Source: Bacillus sp. SB49
GTDB lineage: Bacteria > Bacillota > Bacilli > Bacillales > Halobacillaceae
NCBI RefSeq assembly: GCF_000469135.2
Contig: NZ_CP048117.1
Span: 1,277,501 to 1,341,500 of the forward strand
Length of the DNA: 64,000 nt
Reading direction: 5' to 3'
Part shown: positions 43,100-50,950 of the stretch, in pieces
How positions within the stretch are numbered: the first letter of the stretch is position 1
How the letters are laid out: the number at the start of each line of letters is the position of its first letter
The notes under the pieces: model-generated
Seen by the model: the letters and a program-made list of their open reading frames with translations, nothing else
Told to the model about the DNA's origin: nothing
Databases searched by the model: none
Position numbers and translations under genes: made by a program

Positions 43100-43924
43100 A
43101 TGATGATGAACTGGGTCCGCAAGCATCAAACATTTCAATCGAAGGCGGAGTTGGACAAGCACGTAAGAAGCTTCTTGTATAGAAGAAAGGCCGCTTTGTC
43201 GGAGGGGACGCTTGAGGTGCTGACGTTCCTTTGGCGGCACGCCGTGAAGTTTCCAGGCGTCGCTTTCCCTAAAAGGCAGACCGTCGTAAAAAGCACCGGC
43301 CTGAGTGAGAGCACAGTCGTAAGGGCACTCCGGCGGCTCGTCCAGGAAGGCCTGATTGAAAAAGTAAGGACGACGAAACCGAACGGTCGGCAGGGCGTGA
43401 ATCTGATCGTTTTCCTTCCACAGGACACGGGTTCCCTTCCCGTTGATGACACCCCTCGCGACACCCTTCCTGACACCCCTCAAAAATCAGAGAAACCTTT
43501 CCAACTCTGCTCGGAAGCATCATTTTCCCAACCGGAAACAAAGGAGAAACAAAGAAAAGCTTCTCTTAGTAAATCAGTACCCCTCGACGCATCCTACCTT
43601 CCCTCTTTCATACCGAATCGCTTCATTCAAACAACAATACCCTTTTTACAGACAGATAAGATCCTTGATGCATGGCGCACGGTAGAAAATGCCTATAAAC
43701 AGTCAGATTTGATGATGCCGTTGGAAGCTTATGAAGACTTGTACATCCAAACTTTCAAACAGGGCGTGTACGCGTGGAAAAAGGGAAGAATACGGACAGA
43801 GCTGCTACGCTATTATTACGGGGGGCTTGTGCGGACGTTTGAAATACAGGCAAGGAAAGAGGCTTTTCAGCGGCAGGAATCCCTCCTTTATTATGACTGG
43901 CTCCAAGTGAATGAAAGCGTGTGA
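43100..43924 (+). CDS. Helix-turn-helix DNA-binding protein
   Basis: 274 residues. Residues about 35-100 form a winged helix: LTFLWRHAVKFPGVAFPKRQTVVKSTGLSESTVVRALRRLVQEGLIEKVR, similar to the plasmid replication-initiator and GntR-like HTH. A polar linker with several Thr-Pro repeats (130-165) leads to a helical C-terminus. Such proteins are often annotated simply as HTH proteins in Bacillaceae; a mobile or replication origin is possible but no other such genes are present. GGAGG lies eight bases before ATG 43100. Confidence 0.7.
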   Translation: MMMNWVRKHQTFQSKAELDKHVRSFLYRRKAALSEGTLEVLTFLWRHAVKFPGVAFPKRQTVVKSTGLSESTVVRALRRLVQEGLIEKVRTTKPNGRQGVNLIVFLPQDTGSLPVDDTPRDTLPDTPQKSEKPFQLCSEASFSQPETKEKQRKASLSKSVPLDASYLPSFIPNRFIQTTIPFLQTDKILDAWRTVENAYKQSDLMMPLEAYEDLYIQTFKQGVYAWKKGRIRTELLRYYYGGLVRTFEIQARKEAFQRQESLLYYDWLQVNESV

Positions 43925-43931
43925 AAGGTTA

Positions 43932-43960
43932 TTGACAGAAAATTGAGCATAGATTATGAT
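43932..43960 (+). promoter_or_regulatory. SigA promoter of the iron-siderophore uptake genes
   Basis: TTGACA (43932-43937), 17-base spacer, TATGAT (43955-43960). The start point would fall near 43967, immediately before or within the Fur box. Confidence 0.8.
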
Positions 43961-43969
43961 AGATGTTAT

Positions 43970-43988
43970 GAGAATGAGAATCTTTATC
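43970..43988 (+). promoter_or_regulatory. Fur box
   Basis: GAGAATGAGAATCTTTATC matches the 19-base Fur consensus (GATAATGATAATCATTATC) at 16 positions. Its position over the transcription start predicts repression by Fur with iron. Confidence 0.8.
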
Positions 43989-44016
43989 ATTTACATAATT
44001 CGAAAGGGTGTTGAAC

Positions 44017-45009
44017 GTGAAGAAAGTTTGGTTGTTTGCGTTAATGTTAGGGTTGGTGCTGCTTGCTGCCTGTGGTGGTCAGGAAGAAAGCGAAGACAGC
44101 TCGGATAGTCAAAGCGGAGAAGGAACCGATTCCCGCTCCGTAACGATTGAAGATGCTACAGGGGAGAAGACGATCGAAGGAACACCTGAGAAAGTCGTCG
44201 TTCTCGAGTGGACGTATGCAGAAAATATGCAGGCGCTCGGCATGGAGCCTGTCGGTGTAGCCGGATTGAGTGATTACGGGGACTGGGTCAATGTCGGTAT
44301 CCCTTTCAGTGACTCCGTCGAAGACGTCGGTACGCGCCAGGAACCGAACCTCGAGGCGATCTCCCGCTTGAACCCTGATTTGATCATCGGGGTCGATTTC
44401 CGTCATGAAGCGATCAAAGAGGATTTGGAGAAGATTGCTCCGACGGTATTGTTCGCTCCATATTCTGAAGAAGCCTCCAAAGATCAGTTCCAGAACATGA
44501 AGGATGAATTTGCAGCCATGGCTAAAATCCTGGATAAAGAAGAAAAAGCGGATGAAGTCATCCAGGACATGGAACAGACATTTGAGGAACAGGCCAAGCG
44601 TCTCGAGGATAGCGGCAAGGATGGGATGAATTATGTGCTGACTCAGGCATTCACCGCTCAAAACACACCGACACTCCGCTTGTTCAAAGACAACTCGATG
44701 GCCGCTCAAATTATGAACCAGATGGGCATGAAGAACGATTACGAATCGGAGAATCTGGAAGTTTACGGCTACACGGAAACAACGGTTGAAGCCTTGCAAA
44801 ACTATCAGGATTCGAACTTCTTCTATATCGTGCAGGAAGAAGACAATATCTTCACGAACCAGCTGGAAGGAAACCCGGTATGGGACGGTCTCGGCTTCGT
44901 TAAAGAAGACCGGACGTATCAACTACCCGGTGATGCGTGGACGTTCGGTGGACCATTGTCCGCAGAGGTACTCGCTGAGCAGGTAGCGGATGCCGCTCTG
45001 GAAGAGTAG
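44017..45009 (+). CDS. Iron-siderophore ABC transporter substrate-binding lipoprotein
   Basis: 330 residues from GTG at 44017 (TTG 44008 is an alternative). The lipobox is L-L-A-A-C at about 15-19, followed by an acidic Ser/Glu linker. The rest is a periplasmic-binding type III fold: VVVLEWTYAENMQALGMEPVG, NLEAISRLNPDLIIG and a C-terminal GDAWTFGGPLSAEVLAEQV. It binds a ferric siderophore outside the membrane, probably hydroxamate or citrate type. Transcribed from a Fur-controlled promoter with the fused permease. Confidence 0.9.
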   Translation: MKKVWLFALMLGLVLLAACGGQEESEDSSDSQSGEGTDSRSVTIEDATGEKTIEGTPEKVVVLEWTYAENMQALGMEPVGVAGLSDYGDWVNVGIPFSDSVEDVGTRQEPNLEAISRLNPDLIIGVDFRHEAIKEDLEKIAPTVLFAPYSEEASKDQFQNMKDEFAAMAKILDKEEKADEVIQDMEQTFEEQAKRLEDSGKDGMNYVLTQAFTAQNTPTLRLFKDNSMAAQIMNQMGMKNDYESENLEVYGYTETTVEALQNYQDSNFFYIVQEEDNIFTNQLEGNPVWDGLGFVKEDRTYQLPGDAWTFGGPLSAEVLAEQVADAALEE

Positions 45010-45027
45010 AAAAGGGCGTGAATACGG

Positions 45028-47055
45028 ATGAACGCTAAGCTTAAGAACACAATAGTTGCGGTCCTCACCTTCGGAGGTGGGACCGCGCTGTTGTGTCTTT
45101 TAACATTTATACATATCAATCAAGGGAATGTTTCGATTCCCTTATCAACAGTGATCGATGCGGTCTTCCGTCCGGAGGATACGCTTGAGCATCATACCGT
45201 CCGTACGCTTCGGATGCCGCGGGCGGTCATGGGGATACTTGCGGGCGGAGCACTTGCTGTGTCCGGAGTGATCCTCCAGACGGTTACGAAAAATCCGCTG
45301 TCTTCTGCAAGTACGCTTGGTATCCATTCCGGTACGTATTTCGCTGTCGTCGTCTCCACGATCTTCTTCCCGTCCGTCATGTTCGGGAATGGAATTCTGA
45401 CGGCTTTCCTCGGCGGAATCCTTACTTTCCTGTTCGTGTACGTGCTGTCTGGCGGCAGCGATGCGACGCCGGTCCGAATGGTTCTCGCCGGAATGATTGT
45501 CACGTTCCTGTTCTCCTCCCTGACTTCTGTCCTGCAAATCTTCTTCGAGAACGAAACACAGGGGCTGTTCTTGTGGGGGGCCGGTACGCTGATCCAAAAT
45601 GACTGGAGCGGCGTCCGCTTTTCCCTGCCGCTGATTGCCTTCGGCCTGACTGCTGCTTTAGTGTTTGCCGGGAAGCTCGACACGCTCACCCTGGGGGACG
45701 ATGTGGCGACAGCCCTTGGACAAAATGTGCGGACGGTGAAGTTGGTTACAGTACTCGCTGCAGTTCTTTTGACTAGTGTAACGGTCAGCATCGTCGGTCC
45801 GATCGGATTCGTCGGCCTCGTAGCTCCGCATCTGATCAAGCTGCTCGGCTATCGTTCCCATGTGCTCCTGCTGCTCGGTTCGTTTCTATGGGGAGCGAAT
45901 GTGCTGCTGCTTGCCGATGTGCTTGCACGCGTCATCGATCCATCCTTCAATGAACTTCCTGTCGGTGCCATTACGGCGTTGATCGGGTCGCCGTGGCTGA
46001 TCTGGCTTGTCCTGCGTATGAAGCAGTCCGGAAATAAACAGGAGACGGGAGCGCTGCTTGCCGGGAAACACTCGGTTAAATGGCCGCTGAAGAAAATGCT
46101 CCCTGTCCTCGTCATCGTCATTCTTCTGACCGTGCTCGTCAGCCTCGCTTCCGGGAACTACGGCTTCGAACCGCTCGTCACTTATCAGGCGTTCTTCGGG
46201 GAAGGGAATACGTTCCTGCAGAGCCTCATCATTGATTTAAGGCTGCCCCGGGCACTTGTCGCTCTCTTCAGCGGCGCGGTGCTTGCGGTCAGCGGGCTCA
46301 TTTTTCAAGGGGTGATGCGGAATCCTCTTGCGGACCCGTCTGTCATCGGGATTACTTCCGGCGCCGGCGTCGGTGCCCTGTTCACGATGTATGTGTTCAG
46401 CGTGTCGGCCATTTGGATTCCAGTCGGAGCGATGGTCGGTGCCTTTGTTTTCTTCTTAATTGTCATGACGCTCGGTGCGAAGGCGGAGTTTCAGCCGACG
46501 GTGCTCGCTCTTCTCGGTATCGGGATGTCCGCATTCGGTTCGGCCCTGATCCAAATCCTTGTCGTGCAGGCGGATCTGGGTGTCGCCTCCGCCTTGACGT
46601 GGCTGTCCGGAACGACCTATGCAAAAGGGTGGTCGGACTTGATTCAGTACTTGATCTGGCCGGTACTCCTGTTCGTGCCGCTTCTCCTTTTCTATATGAA
46701 AACGCTCGATGTGCTGGCGCTTGGCGATGATACGGCAAAAGGCCTCGGGCTGCATGTCCGCTCGATCCGCTTTCAAATGGCTTTCATTGCGACACTGCTT
46801 GCGGCCTCGAGCGTCGCAGCTGTCGGTGCCATCGGCTTCGTCGGACTGATTGCACCACATGTAGCACGCCTGCTTGTCGGCAGCGTCAACCAAAAGCTGC
46901 TGCCGGTGACGATGCTCATTGGCGGCGCTCTGCTTGTCATTGCGGATCTTTTCAGCCGGACGCTACTTGCGCCGAATGAGATTCCGTCCGGCATTCTCGT
47001 CGCTCTGATCGGGGCACCTTATTTTCTATGGTTGATGAAACGCCGCACCGCTTAA
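45028..47055 (+). CDS. Fused FecCD-type siderophore permease (FhuB-like)
   Basis: 675 residues made of two FecCD domains (about 1-335 and 345-675), each with about ten helices, like E. coli FhuB. Both halves show paired landmarks: LRMPRAVMGILAGGALAVSG and LRLPRALVALFSGAVLAVSG; GDDVATALGQNVR and GDDTAKGLGLHVR; VGPIGFVGLVAPHL and VGAIGFVGLIAPHV. Most Bacillus systems use two separate permease genes. No ATPase gene follows, so the ATPase (FhuC/YusV type) must be encoded elsewhere. It lies 18 bases after the binding-protein gene. Confidence 0.9.
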   Translation: MNAKLKNTIVAVLTFGGGTALLCLLTFIHINQGNVSIPLSTVIDAVFRPEDTLEHHTVRTLRMPRAVMGILAGGALAVSGVILQTVTKNPLSSASTLGIHSGTYFAVVVSTIFFPSVMFGNGILTAFLGGILTFLFVYVLSGGSDATPVRMVLAGMIVTFLFSSLTSVLQIFFENETQGLFLWGAGTLIQNDWSGVRFSLPLIAFGLTAALVFAGKLDTLTLGDDVATALGQNVRTVKLVTVLAAVLLTSVTVSIVGPIGFVGLVAPHLIKLLGYRSHVLLLLGSFLWGANVLLLADVLARVIDPSFNELPVGAITALIGSPWLIWLVLRMKQSGNKQETGALLAGKHSVKWPLKKMLPVLVIVILLTVLVSLASGNYGFEPLVTYQAFFGEGNTFLQSLIIDLRLPRALVALFSGAVLAVSGLIFQGVMRNPLADPSVIGITSGAGVGALFTMYVFSVSAIWIPVGAMVGAFVFFLIVMTLGAKAEFQPTVLALLGIGMSAFGSALIQILVVQADLGVASALTWLSGTTYAKGWSDLIQYLIWPVLLFVPLLLFYMKTLDVLALGDDTAKGLGLHVRSIRFQMAFIATLLAASSVAAVGAIGFVGLIAPHVARLLVGSVNQKLLPVTMLIGGALLVIADLFSRTLLAPNEIPSGILVALIGAPYFLWLMKRRTA

Positions 47056-47064
47056 CAAATATGC

Positions 47065-47070
47065 TATGAT
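47065..47070 (+). promoter_or_regulatory. Candidate extended -10 promoter of dapF
   Basis: TGCTATGAT (47062-47070) is an extended -10 element without a clear -35 box; it would start transcripts about 25 bases before the dapF ATG. Confidence 0.4.
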
Positions 47071-47100
47071 AGGAAAAAAACAACAGGGGAGAGAACCAAC

Positions 47101-48069
47101 ATGCGCATTCCATTCATTAAATGCCACGGGTCGGGAAACGATTTTATCCTGATCGATGAAATAGAACATGACTTTGCATTCACAGAGGACGATAGAAGAG
47201 AGCTGTCTTTGCTTTTATGCGACCGCGAGCGTGGGATCGGCTCTGACGGAATTCTGTTCGTCCTGCCGAGTAAAAAAGCAGAAGGACGGATGCGGATGTT
47301 CAACTCAGACGGAACAGAAGCAGAGATGTGCGGCAACGGTCTCCGATGTGTCGCCCGTCATATGATCGACAAGATCGGCCGCGAGGATATCGCTATTGAA
47401 ACAGAGAAAGCCGTTCTTCCTGTCAGGAAAGTCAAAGAAATCTACCCGGATATCGATACGTATTCCGTTATGATCGAACCGGTTTCCTTTGATCCGGCCA
47501 GCCTGCCGATACGCACAGAAGGATCGGAAGCGGTGGATATAAAGATTCCGGAGCTTTCGGATATTCGCACGTTCACTGCTTTGAGCGTCCCGAATCCGCA
47601 TATTGTAACCCTTGTCGACCGTGTGGAGGAGGAAGAAATCCTGGCAGTTGGCAGGAAGGCGAATGATCTTCCGGAGGTATTTCCGAACGGGGTAAACGTA
47701 AGTTTTGTTCAGGTGCTTGAGAAGAACAAAATATTCGTTCGTACCTATGAGCGTGGTGTCGGCTTGACGAATGCCTGTGGAACAGCCATGTCCGCTTCTT
47801 CTCTGGTGTCGACCATCCTTGGACCGAACGATCTTGATACGCCGATTGTCGTCATTAACAAAGGCGGAATGGTCAACTGCGTCGTGGAGAAGAAGGAAGG
47901 GCGTTTCTCCATCCAGCTGCGCGGGAATGGAACGAATGTGTACGAAGCGGCTGTCGAGGTGGATTTACAATCAGCTGCGTTCACCGTTTCCGAGAAGGAA
48001 TATTTTGAAGAAGAGAATGCGTTGTACGAAAAACTGGAAGCTTTCGCTGCTTCTGAAATTGGAGGCTGA
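47101..48069 (+). CDS. dapF: Diaminopimelate epimerase
   Basis: 322 residues. The enzyme interconverts LL- and meso-diaminopimelate for lysine and peptidoglycan synthesis. The two active-site cysteines are in [18 protein letters not shown] (near residue 79) and [12 protein letters not shown] (near residue 224), the two symmetrical halves of the fold. Typical enzymes have about 275-285 residues; here about 35 extra residues, Glu-rich and helical, follow the usual end. AGGGGAGAG precedes the ATG. The following YjbQ-like gene is five bases downstream. Confidence 0.9.
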   Translation: MRIPFIKCHGSGNDFILIDEIEHDFAFTEDDRRELSLLLCDRERGIGSDGILFVLPSKKAEGRMRMFNSDGTEAEMCGNGLRCVARHMIDKIGREDIAIETEKAVLPVRKVKEIYPDIDTYSVMIEPVSFDPASLPIRTEGSEAVDIKIPELSDIRTFTALSVPNPHIVTLVDRVEEEEILAVGRKANDLPEVFPNGVNVSFVQVLEKNKIFVRTYERGVGLTNACGTAMSASSLVSTILGPNDLDTPIVVINKGGMVNCVVEKKEGRFSIQLRGNGTNVYEAAVEVDLQSAAFTVSEKEYFEEENALYEKLEAFAASEIGG

Positions 48070-48074
48070 TTGCT

Positions 48075-48470
48075 GTGATGAAGACGTTCCATGTAAAAAC
48101 CGATCATCACGATCAAATGATCGATGTGACGGCTCAAGTGGAAGATTGGATTCAGGAACAGGGAGTGAAGGACGGCATCGTCGTCGTTTCCTCCCTTCAC
48201 ACGACGGCGGGACTTACCGTCAACGAAAATGCCGACCCGGATGTGAAGACGGATATGCTCCGTCGTTTCCGTGAAGTGTATCCCTGGGAACATCCCGAGG
48301 ACCGGCATATGGAGGGAAACACGGCTTCTCACATGAAGGTGAGCACCATCGGTCATGCCCAAACGCTGATCATTGACGGCGGGCGGCTTGTACTCGGGAC
48401 GTGGCAGGGCTTGTATTTCTGTGAGTTCGACGGTCCGAGACAACGGAAAATCGTAGCGAAGCTGTTATAG
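48075..48470 (+). CDS. YjbQ family protein (UPF0047)
   Basis: 131 residues. [30 protein letters not shown] is the family signature, with His and Asn residues clustered for metal binding, followed by EGNTASHMK and [17 protein letters not shown]. coli YjbQ can complement thiamin-phosphate synthase loss, so the family is sometimes labelled secondary thiamine-phosphate synthase, but the native role is unsettled. GTG at 48075 has better spacing to GGAGG than ATG at 48078. It is cotranscribed with dapF. Confidence 0.85.
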   Translation: MMKTFHVKTDHHDQMIDVTAQVEDWIQEQGVKDGIVVVSSLHTTAGLTVNENADPDVKTDMLRRFREVYPWEHPEDRHMEGNTASHMKVSTIGHAQTLIIDGGRLVLGTWQGLYFCEFDGPRQRKIVAKLL

Positions 48471-48475
48471 GGAAA

Positions 48476-48501
48476 AGAGGCGGATGACGCCTCTTTTTTT
48501 T
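48476..48501 (+). terminator. Terminator of dapF-yjbQ
   Basis: AGAGGCG pairs with CGCCTCT around GATGA, followed by eight T. Confidence 0.85.
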
Positions 48502-48569
48502 GTGGAAAAAGCGGGACAGGTGGGGACTAAGGATAGGTCGAAAAACCTGTCTTTCTTGGCGGGTGAACA

Positions 48570-48578
48570 TGGTATAAT
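48570..48578 (+). promoter_or_regulatory. Extended -10 promoter of the holin-like toxin gene
   Basis: TGG-TATAAT at 48570-48578 is a consensus extended -10. Transcription from about 48585 gives a leader of about 65 bases before the toxin ATG. Confidence 0.6.
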
Positions 48579-48651
48579 TTGTATAGGGTAGTTGTTCGTT
48601 CCAACTGAATAGGGTGTCGGCTAATCCCCATGTCGAAGGCTGGAGGGGGTG

Positions 48652-48756
48652 ATGCCTCTGAGTATGTATGAATCGTTGATGGTGATGATCGCCTTCAGTT
48701 CCCTTACTGTATCGATCCTCGGTTTAGTCGTAGCGATTTTTCGCATAAAAAAATAG
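48652..48756 (+). CDS. Holin-like type I toxin peptide (34 residues)
   Basis: ATG at 48652, with TGGAGGGGGTG upstream, encodes 34 residues: M-Y-E-S-L-M-V-M near the start, one hydrophobic helix, and an R-I-K-K end. This is the pattern of the 'putative holin-like toxin' family of Firmicutes: short membrane peptides acting as type I toxins, related in design to TxpA, BsrG and Fst. The stop codon lies inside an inverted repeat that also ends an antisense RNA from the other strand. The gene is short and easily missed in annotation. Confidence 0.75.
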   Translation: MPLSMYESLMVMIAFSSLTVSILGLVVAIFRIKK

Positions 48757-48898
48757 ACTCCCTATTCTGACGTGAATGCGGGTGAGTCTATTTTTCTTCA
48801 TGTAGGCTGCGCCCCTTTTGGACGACAGCTATCCGGGGAGGTCGCAGTGCCAGCTGCGGCCTCTTTCTTCATGTGTACCCTTTATCTACCATTATCAT
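48747..48898 (-). ncRNA. Candidate antisense antitoxin RNA
   Basis: On the minus strand an extended -10 box (TGG-TATGAT, plus 48902-48894) would start an RNA near 48887. It runs about 140 bases, carries a hairpin (GAGG(C)CGCAG with CTGCG(A)CCTC, plus 48839-48863) and ends at AATAGACTC/GAGTCTATT followed by seven T near 48747. Its 3' part is complementary to the toxin gene's 3' end and terminator. This convergent arrangement is that of TxpA/RatA- and BsrG/SR4-type systems. Confidence 0.6.
48749..48794. terminator. Bidirectional terminator shared by toxin mRNA and antisense RNA
   Basis: AAATAGACTC (48752-48760 region) pairs with GAGTCTATTT (48783-48792 region), with A and T runs outside both arms. 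Confidence 0.75.
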
Positions 48899-48902
48899 AC
48901 CA
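48894..48902 (-). promoter_or_regulatory. Extended -10 promoter of the antisense RNA
   Basis: Reading the minus strand, TGG-TATGAT. No good -35 box 17 bases upstream. Confidence 0.45.
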
Positions 48903-48939
48903 CATTTCTCAATAAAAGGGCGCTTTTTTCCTTTTGAAA

Positions 48940-48986
48940 ATAAAACGAACGCATCCTATTCCTATGCAGGAAAGGATGCGTTCGTT
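48940..48986 (-). terminator. Terminator of the YeeE/YedE gene
   Basis: AACGAACGCATCCT pairs perfectly with AGGATGCGTTCGTT; on the minus strand the hairpin is followed by TTTTATTTT. Confidence 0.75.
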
Positions 48987-49005
48987 CTTTTATAGGACTG
49001 TCCGA

Positions 49006-50244
49006 TCAGCAGATGGAATCTTTCGGACTCGGATTCTTCAATCCGAACATCGGTCGGATGAACAGCGCCAGGTACGTACCAAGCAGAGCCATGATCATCC
49101 ATACCCATCCATGCAGACTGAAGGAGGCGATTCCTCCGAAGTAAGCACCGATGTTACAACCGAAGGCAAGGCGTGCGCCGTAGCCCATGGCGATGCCTCC
49201 GAAGATGGAAGCCGTCGCAATACCGGGCTTGATTTTACCTGGTTTGAAGTTTCCTTGGAAGCTCGCTGCGATGAACGCGCCAAGGATGATGCCGAAGTTC
49301 ATGACACTTGTGGAATCGGCAAGGACAGATTGGTTCAGTGGTGCAGGGTTATCCGCCCAGTACGTCCAGCTTGCGACGTCCACGCCGAACATCTGAATGA
49401 ATTTGGAACCCCACAGCGCGAAAGCGGAGGTGATGCCCCAAGGATTGCCGCGTACCGTCAGTGTGAGTGCGTTGAGCAGGGCAAGCAGTACGGCAGCGAC
49501 GAGCAGCGGCCATGCCCCGCGCCATAATTTCTTAAAGCCTGTCGTTGTCTTCAGCGGCGCCATTTTCGGTGGGTTCTTCTTTTTGGCGATTTTAACGGTT
49601 GCGCCGTAAATCCCTAGGAAAATAAGCATCTGCAGCACCCAACCGCCAAAATAACCGAAGCCGGTTGATTCCGCGAGGGAAATCGCCGGAAGGGATGGTG
49701 TTTCCCGCCAGAAACCGATGTGATAGGCACCTAGAACGGAACCGGCAATGAAACCGAGCAGCGTCAGAACCATGGACGATTTCCCGCCTCCGACCGTATA
49801 TAACGTTCCGGACGCACAGCCGGATCCAAGCTGCATCCCGATTCCGAAAAGGAACGAACCGAAGATGACGCTGATCCCGACGGGGGATACATACCCTTGC
49901 GGGGTCGTCCCTGTGAAACTGAAGCCGGTAGAGAGAATGATAGCGAAAAGTGTTGTAGCTACGGCGAGCATCAGCATATGTGCCTGCAGCCCCTGTACAT
50001 TTCCGACAGAAGCGAGTCTGCGGAAGGCCGATGTGAAACCGAAACGTGCATGGAGCAGCACGAGTCCGAGCGCGATTCCGATGAGGAAAAGCACCCCTTG
50101 TGTCATAGTCGTGGCCGCTGTGATAGCAATCAGCAGAATAATGGATACGATGACGCCGATCCATACGAACGGTTTCTGCACTGGGTCAAGCGGAGCGACG
50201 ACGGTCGTACGTCTGTTGTCTTGGTGGACAGCTTCTTGCTGCAT
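49006..50244 (-). CDS. YeeE/YedE family transporter (TsuA-like)
   Basis: 412 residues with about nine to ten helices. Two cysteine motifs mark the family: LGSGCASGTLYTVGGG (near residue 143) and ARLAFGCNIGAYFGGI (near residue 365). In TsuA these cysteines pass thiosulfate through the membrane, so uptake of thiosulfate or a related sulfur compound is likely; selenium-linked relatives exist. TTAGGAGG precedes the ATG. No TusA/SirA-like or rhodanese gene is adjacent. Confidence 0.85.
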   Translation of the reverse strand: MQQEAVHQDNRRTTVVAPLDPVQKPFVWIGVIVSIILLIAITAATTMTQGVLFLIGIALGLVLLHARFGFTSAFRRLASVGNVQGLQAHMLMLAVATTLFAIILSTGFSFTGTTPQGYVSPVGISVIFGSFLFGIGMQLGSGCASGTLYTVGGGKSSMVLTLLGFIAGSVLGAYHIGFWRETPSLPAISLAESTGFGYFGGWVLQMLIFLGIYGATVKIAKKKNPPKMAPLKTTTGFKKLWRGAWPLLVAAVLLALLNALTLTVRGNPWGITSAFALWGSKFIQMFGVDVASWTYWADNPAPLNQSVLADSTSVMNFGIILGAFIAASFQGNFKPGKIKPGIATASIFGGIAMGYGARLAFGCNIGAYFGGIASFSLHGWVWMIMALLGTYLALFIRPMFGLKNPSPKDSIC

Positions 50245-50950
50245 TTATAAAAACCTCCTAATACTCATTTGTTTACTCGGTATTAACTTTTTCTCATTTT
50301 AAGTGATGGTGTTCTTTTTGTAAACAAACATGCATACATTGGTTGTACAGAGGGGACAAGTACCTGATTTACAAGGATTTTACATTCGGCCGTCCCGCAG
50401 AATGGTAGAATGGAAGTGTAGACAGGCTTTGTTAATAATAATGGGAGGGATGTCTTATACCTGTCGTCGTTCGCTCTTATGTCACTCGTCGGTTTTTCGT
50501 CGTTCACTTGAATGCAATTCGAAGAACCTCTTGGCATACATCCGGCGCACCTCCCCCGTGTAAGAAATATATGTAAGAAAGCCCTGTATTCTTTATGAAT
50601 GCAGGGCTTGCGTTCTTTGTAGGGCACGACTGCCCGAAGGGAGGAGCGCTTAGCGTGAGTTTCCTTTCGGCTTACGTCCACAGCAGGGTTTTCTTTTCGG
50701 CTGACTTTGTTGATTTCCGCGGCTTCCCATATAGAATCCCTCCTCTCAACATTGAGATAATCCATTGTATGCAGGCCGCAGGTCAGAGGGGTGTTCGCTT
50801 TTCCCGCTTTTTGTGAAAAAAATTACTTTCTACCTTGAAAAAAAGGCCTAAAGAACGTTTACAGAACTGTATACAGGCGTGCTATAATGTTTGTTAGCAT
50901 GGAACTCGTTCCATTATTATGTAAGATTGATAGAGGAGGAGGACGGGACT
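50245..50950. other. Intergenic stretch of about 700 bases with no convincing gene
   Basis: Frames of 60-160 codons exist on both strands but lack family features and good start contexts. Visible structure: a perfect-armed hairpin AAGCCCTG-T-ATTC/GAAT-G-CAGGGCTT at 50579-50609 without a T-run; an AGGAGG-like site before a 19-codon minus-strand peptide (about 50543-50487); and the promoter of the zinc-ribbon gene at the right end. A small RNA cannot be excluded. Confidence 0.4.
50858..50888 (+). promoter_or_regulatory. Promoter of the zinc-ribbon/protease operon
   Basis: TATAAT at 50883-50888 preceded by TGC (extended -10), with TTTACA at 50858-50863 as a -35 at a long 19-base spacing. Confidence 0.6.

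Noticed and set aside
42998-43924. The HTH protein as evidence of an integrated plasmid or phage
   Set aside because: Only one such gene, with normal neighbours and no integrase, terminase or attachment repeats.
44047-44922. A 291-codon reverse frame within the siderophore-binding gene
   Set aside because: Shadow of the real gene, which has a lipobox, Fur box and promoter.
50283-50765. A 160-codon minus-strand frame in the large intergenic region
   Set aside because: Irregular composition, crosses a strong hairpin, no ribosome site or domain; likely chance.
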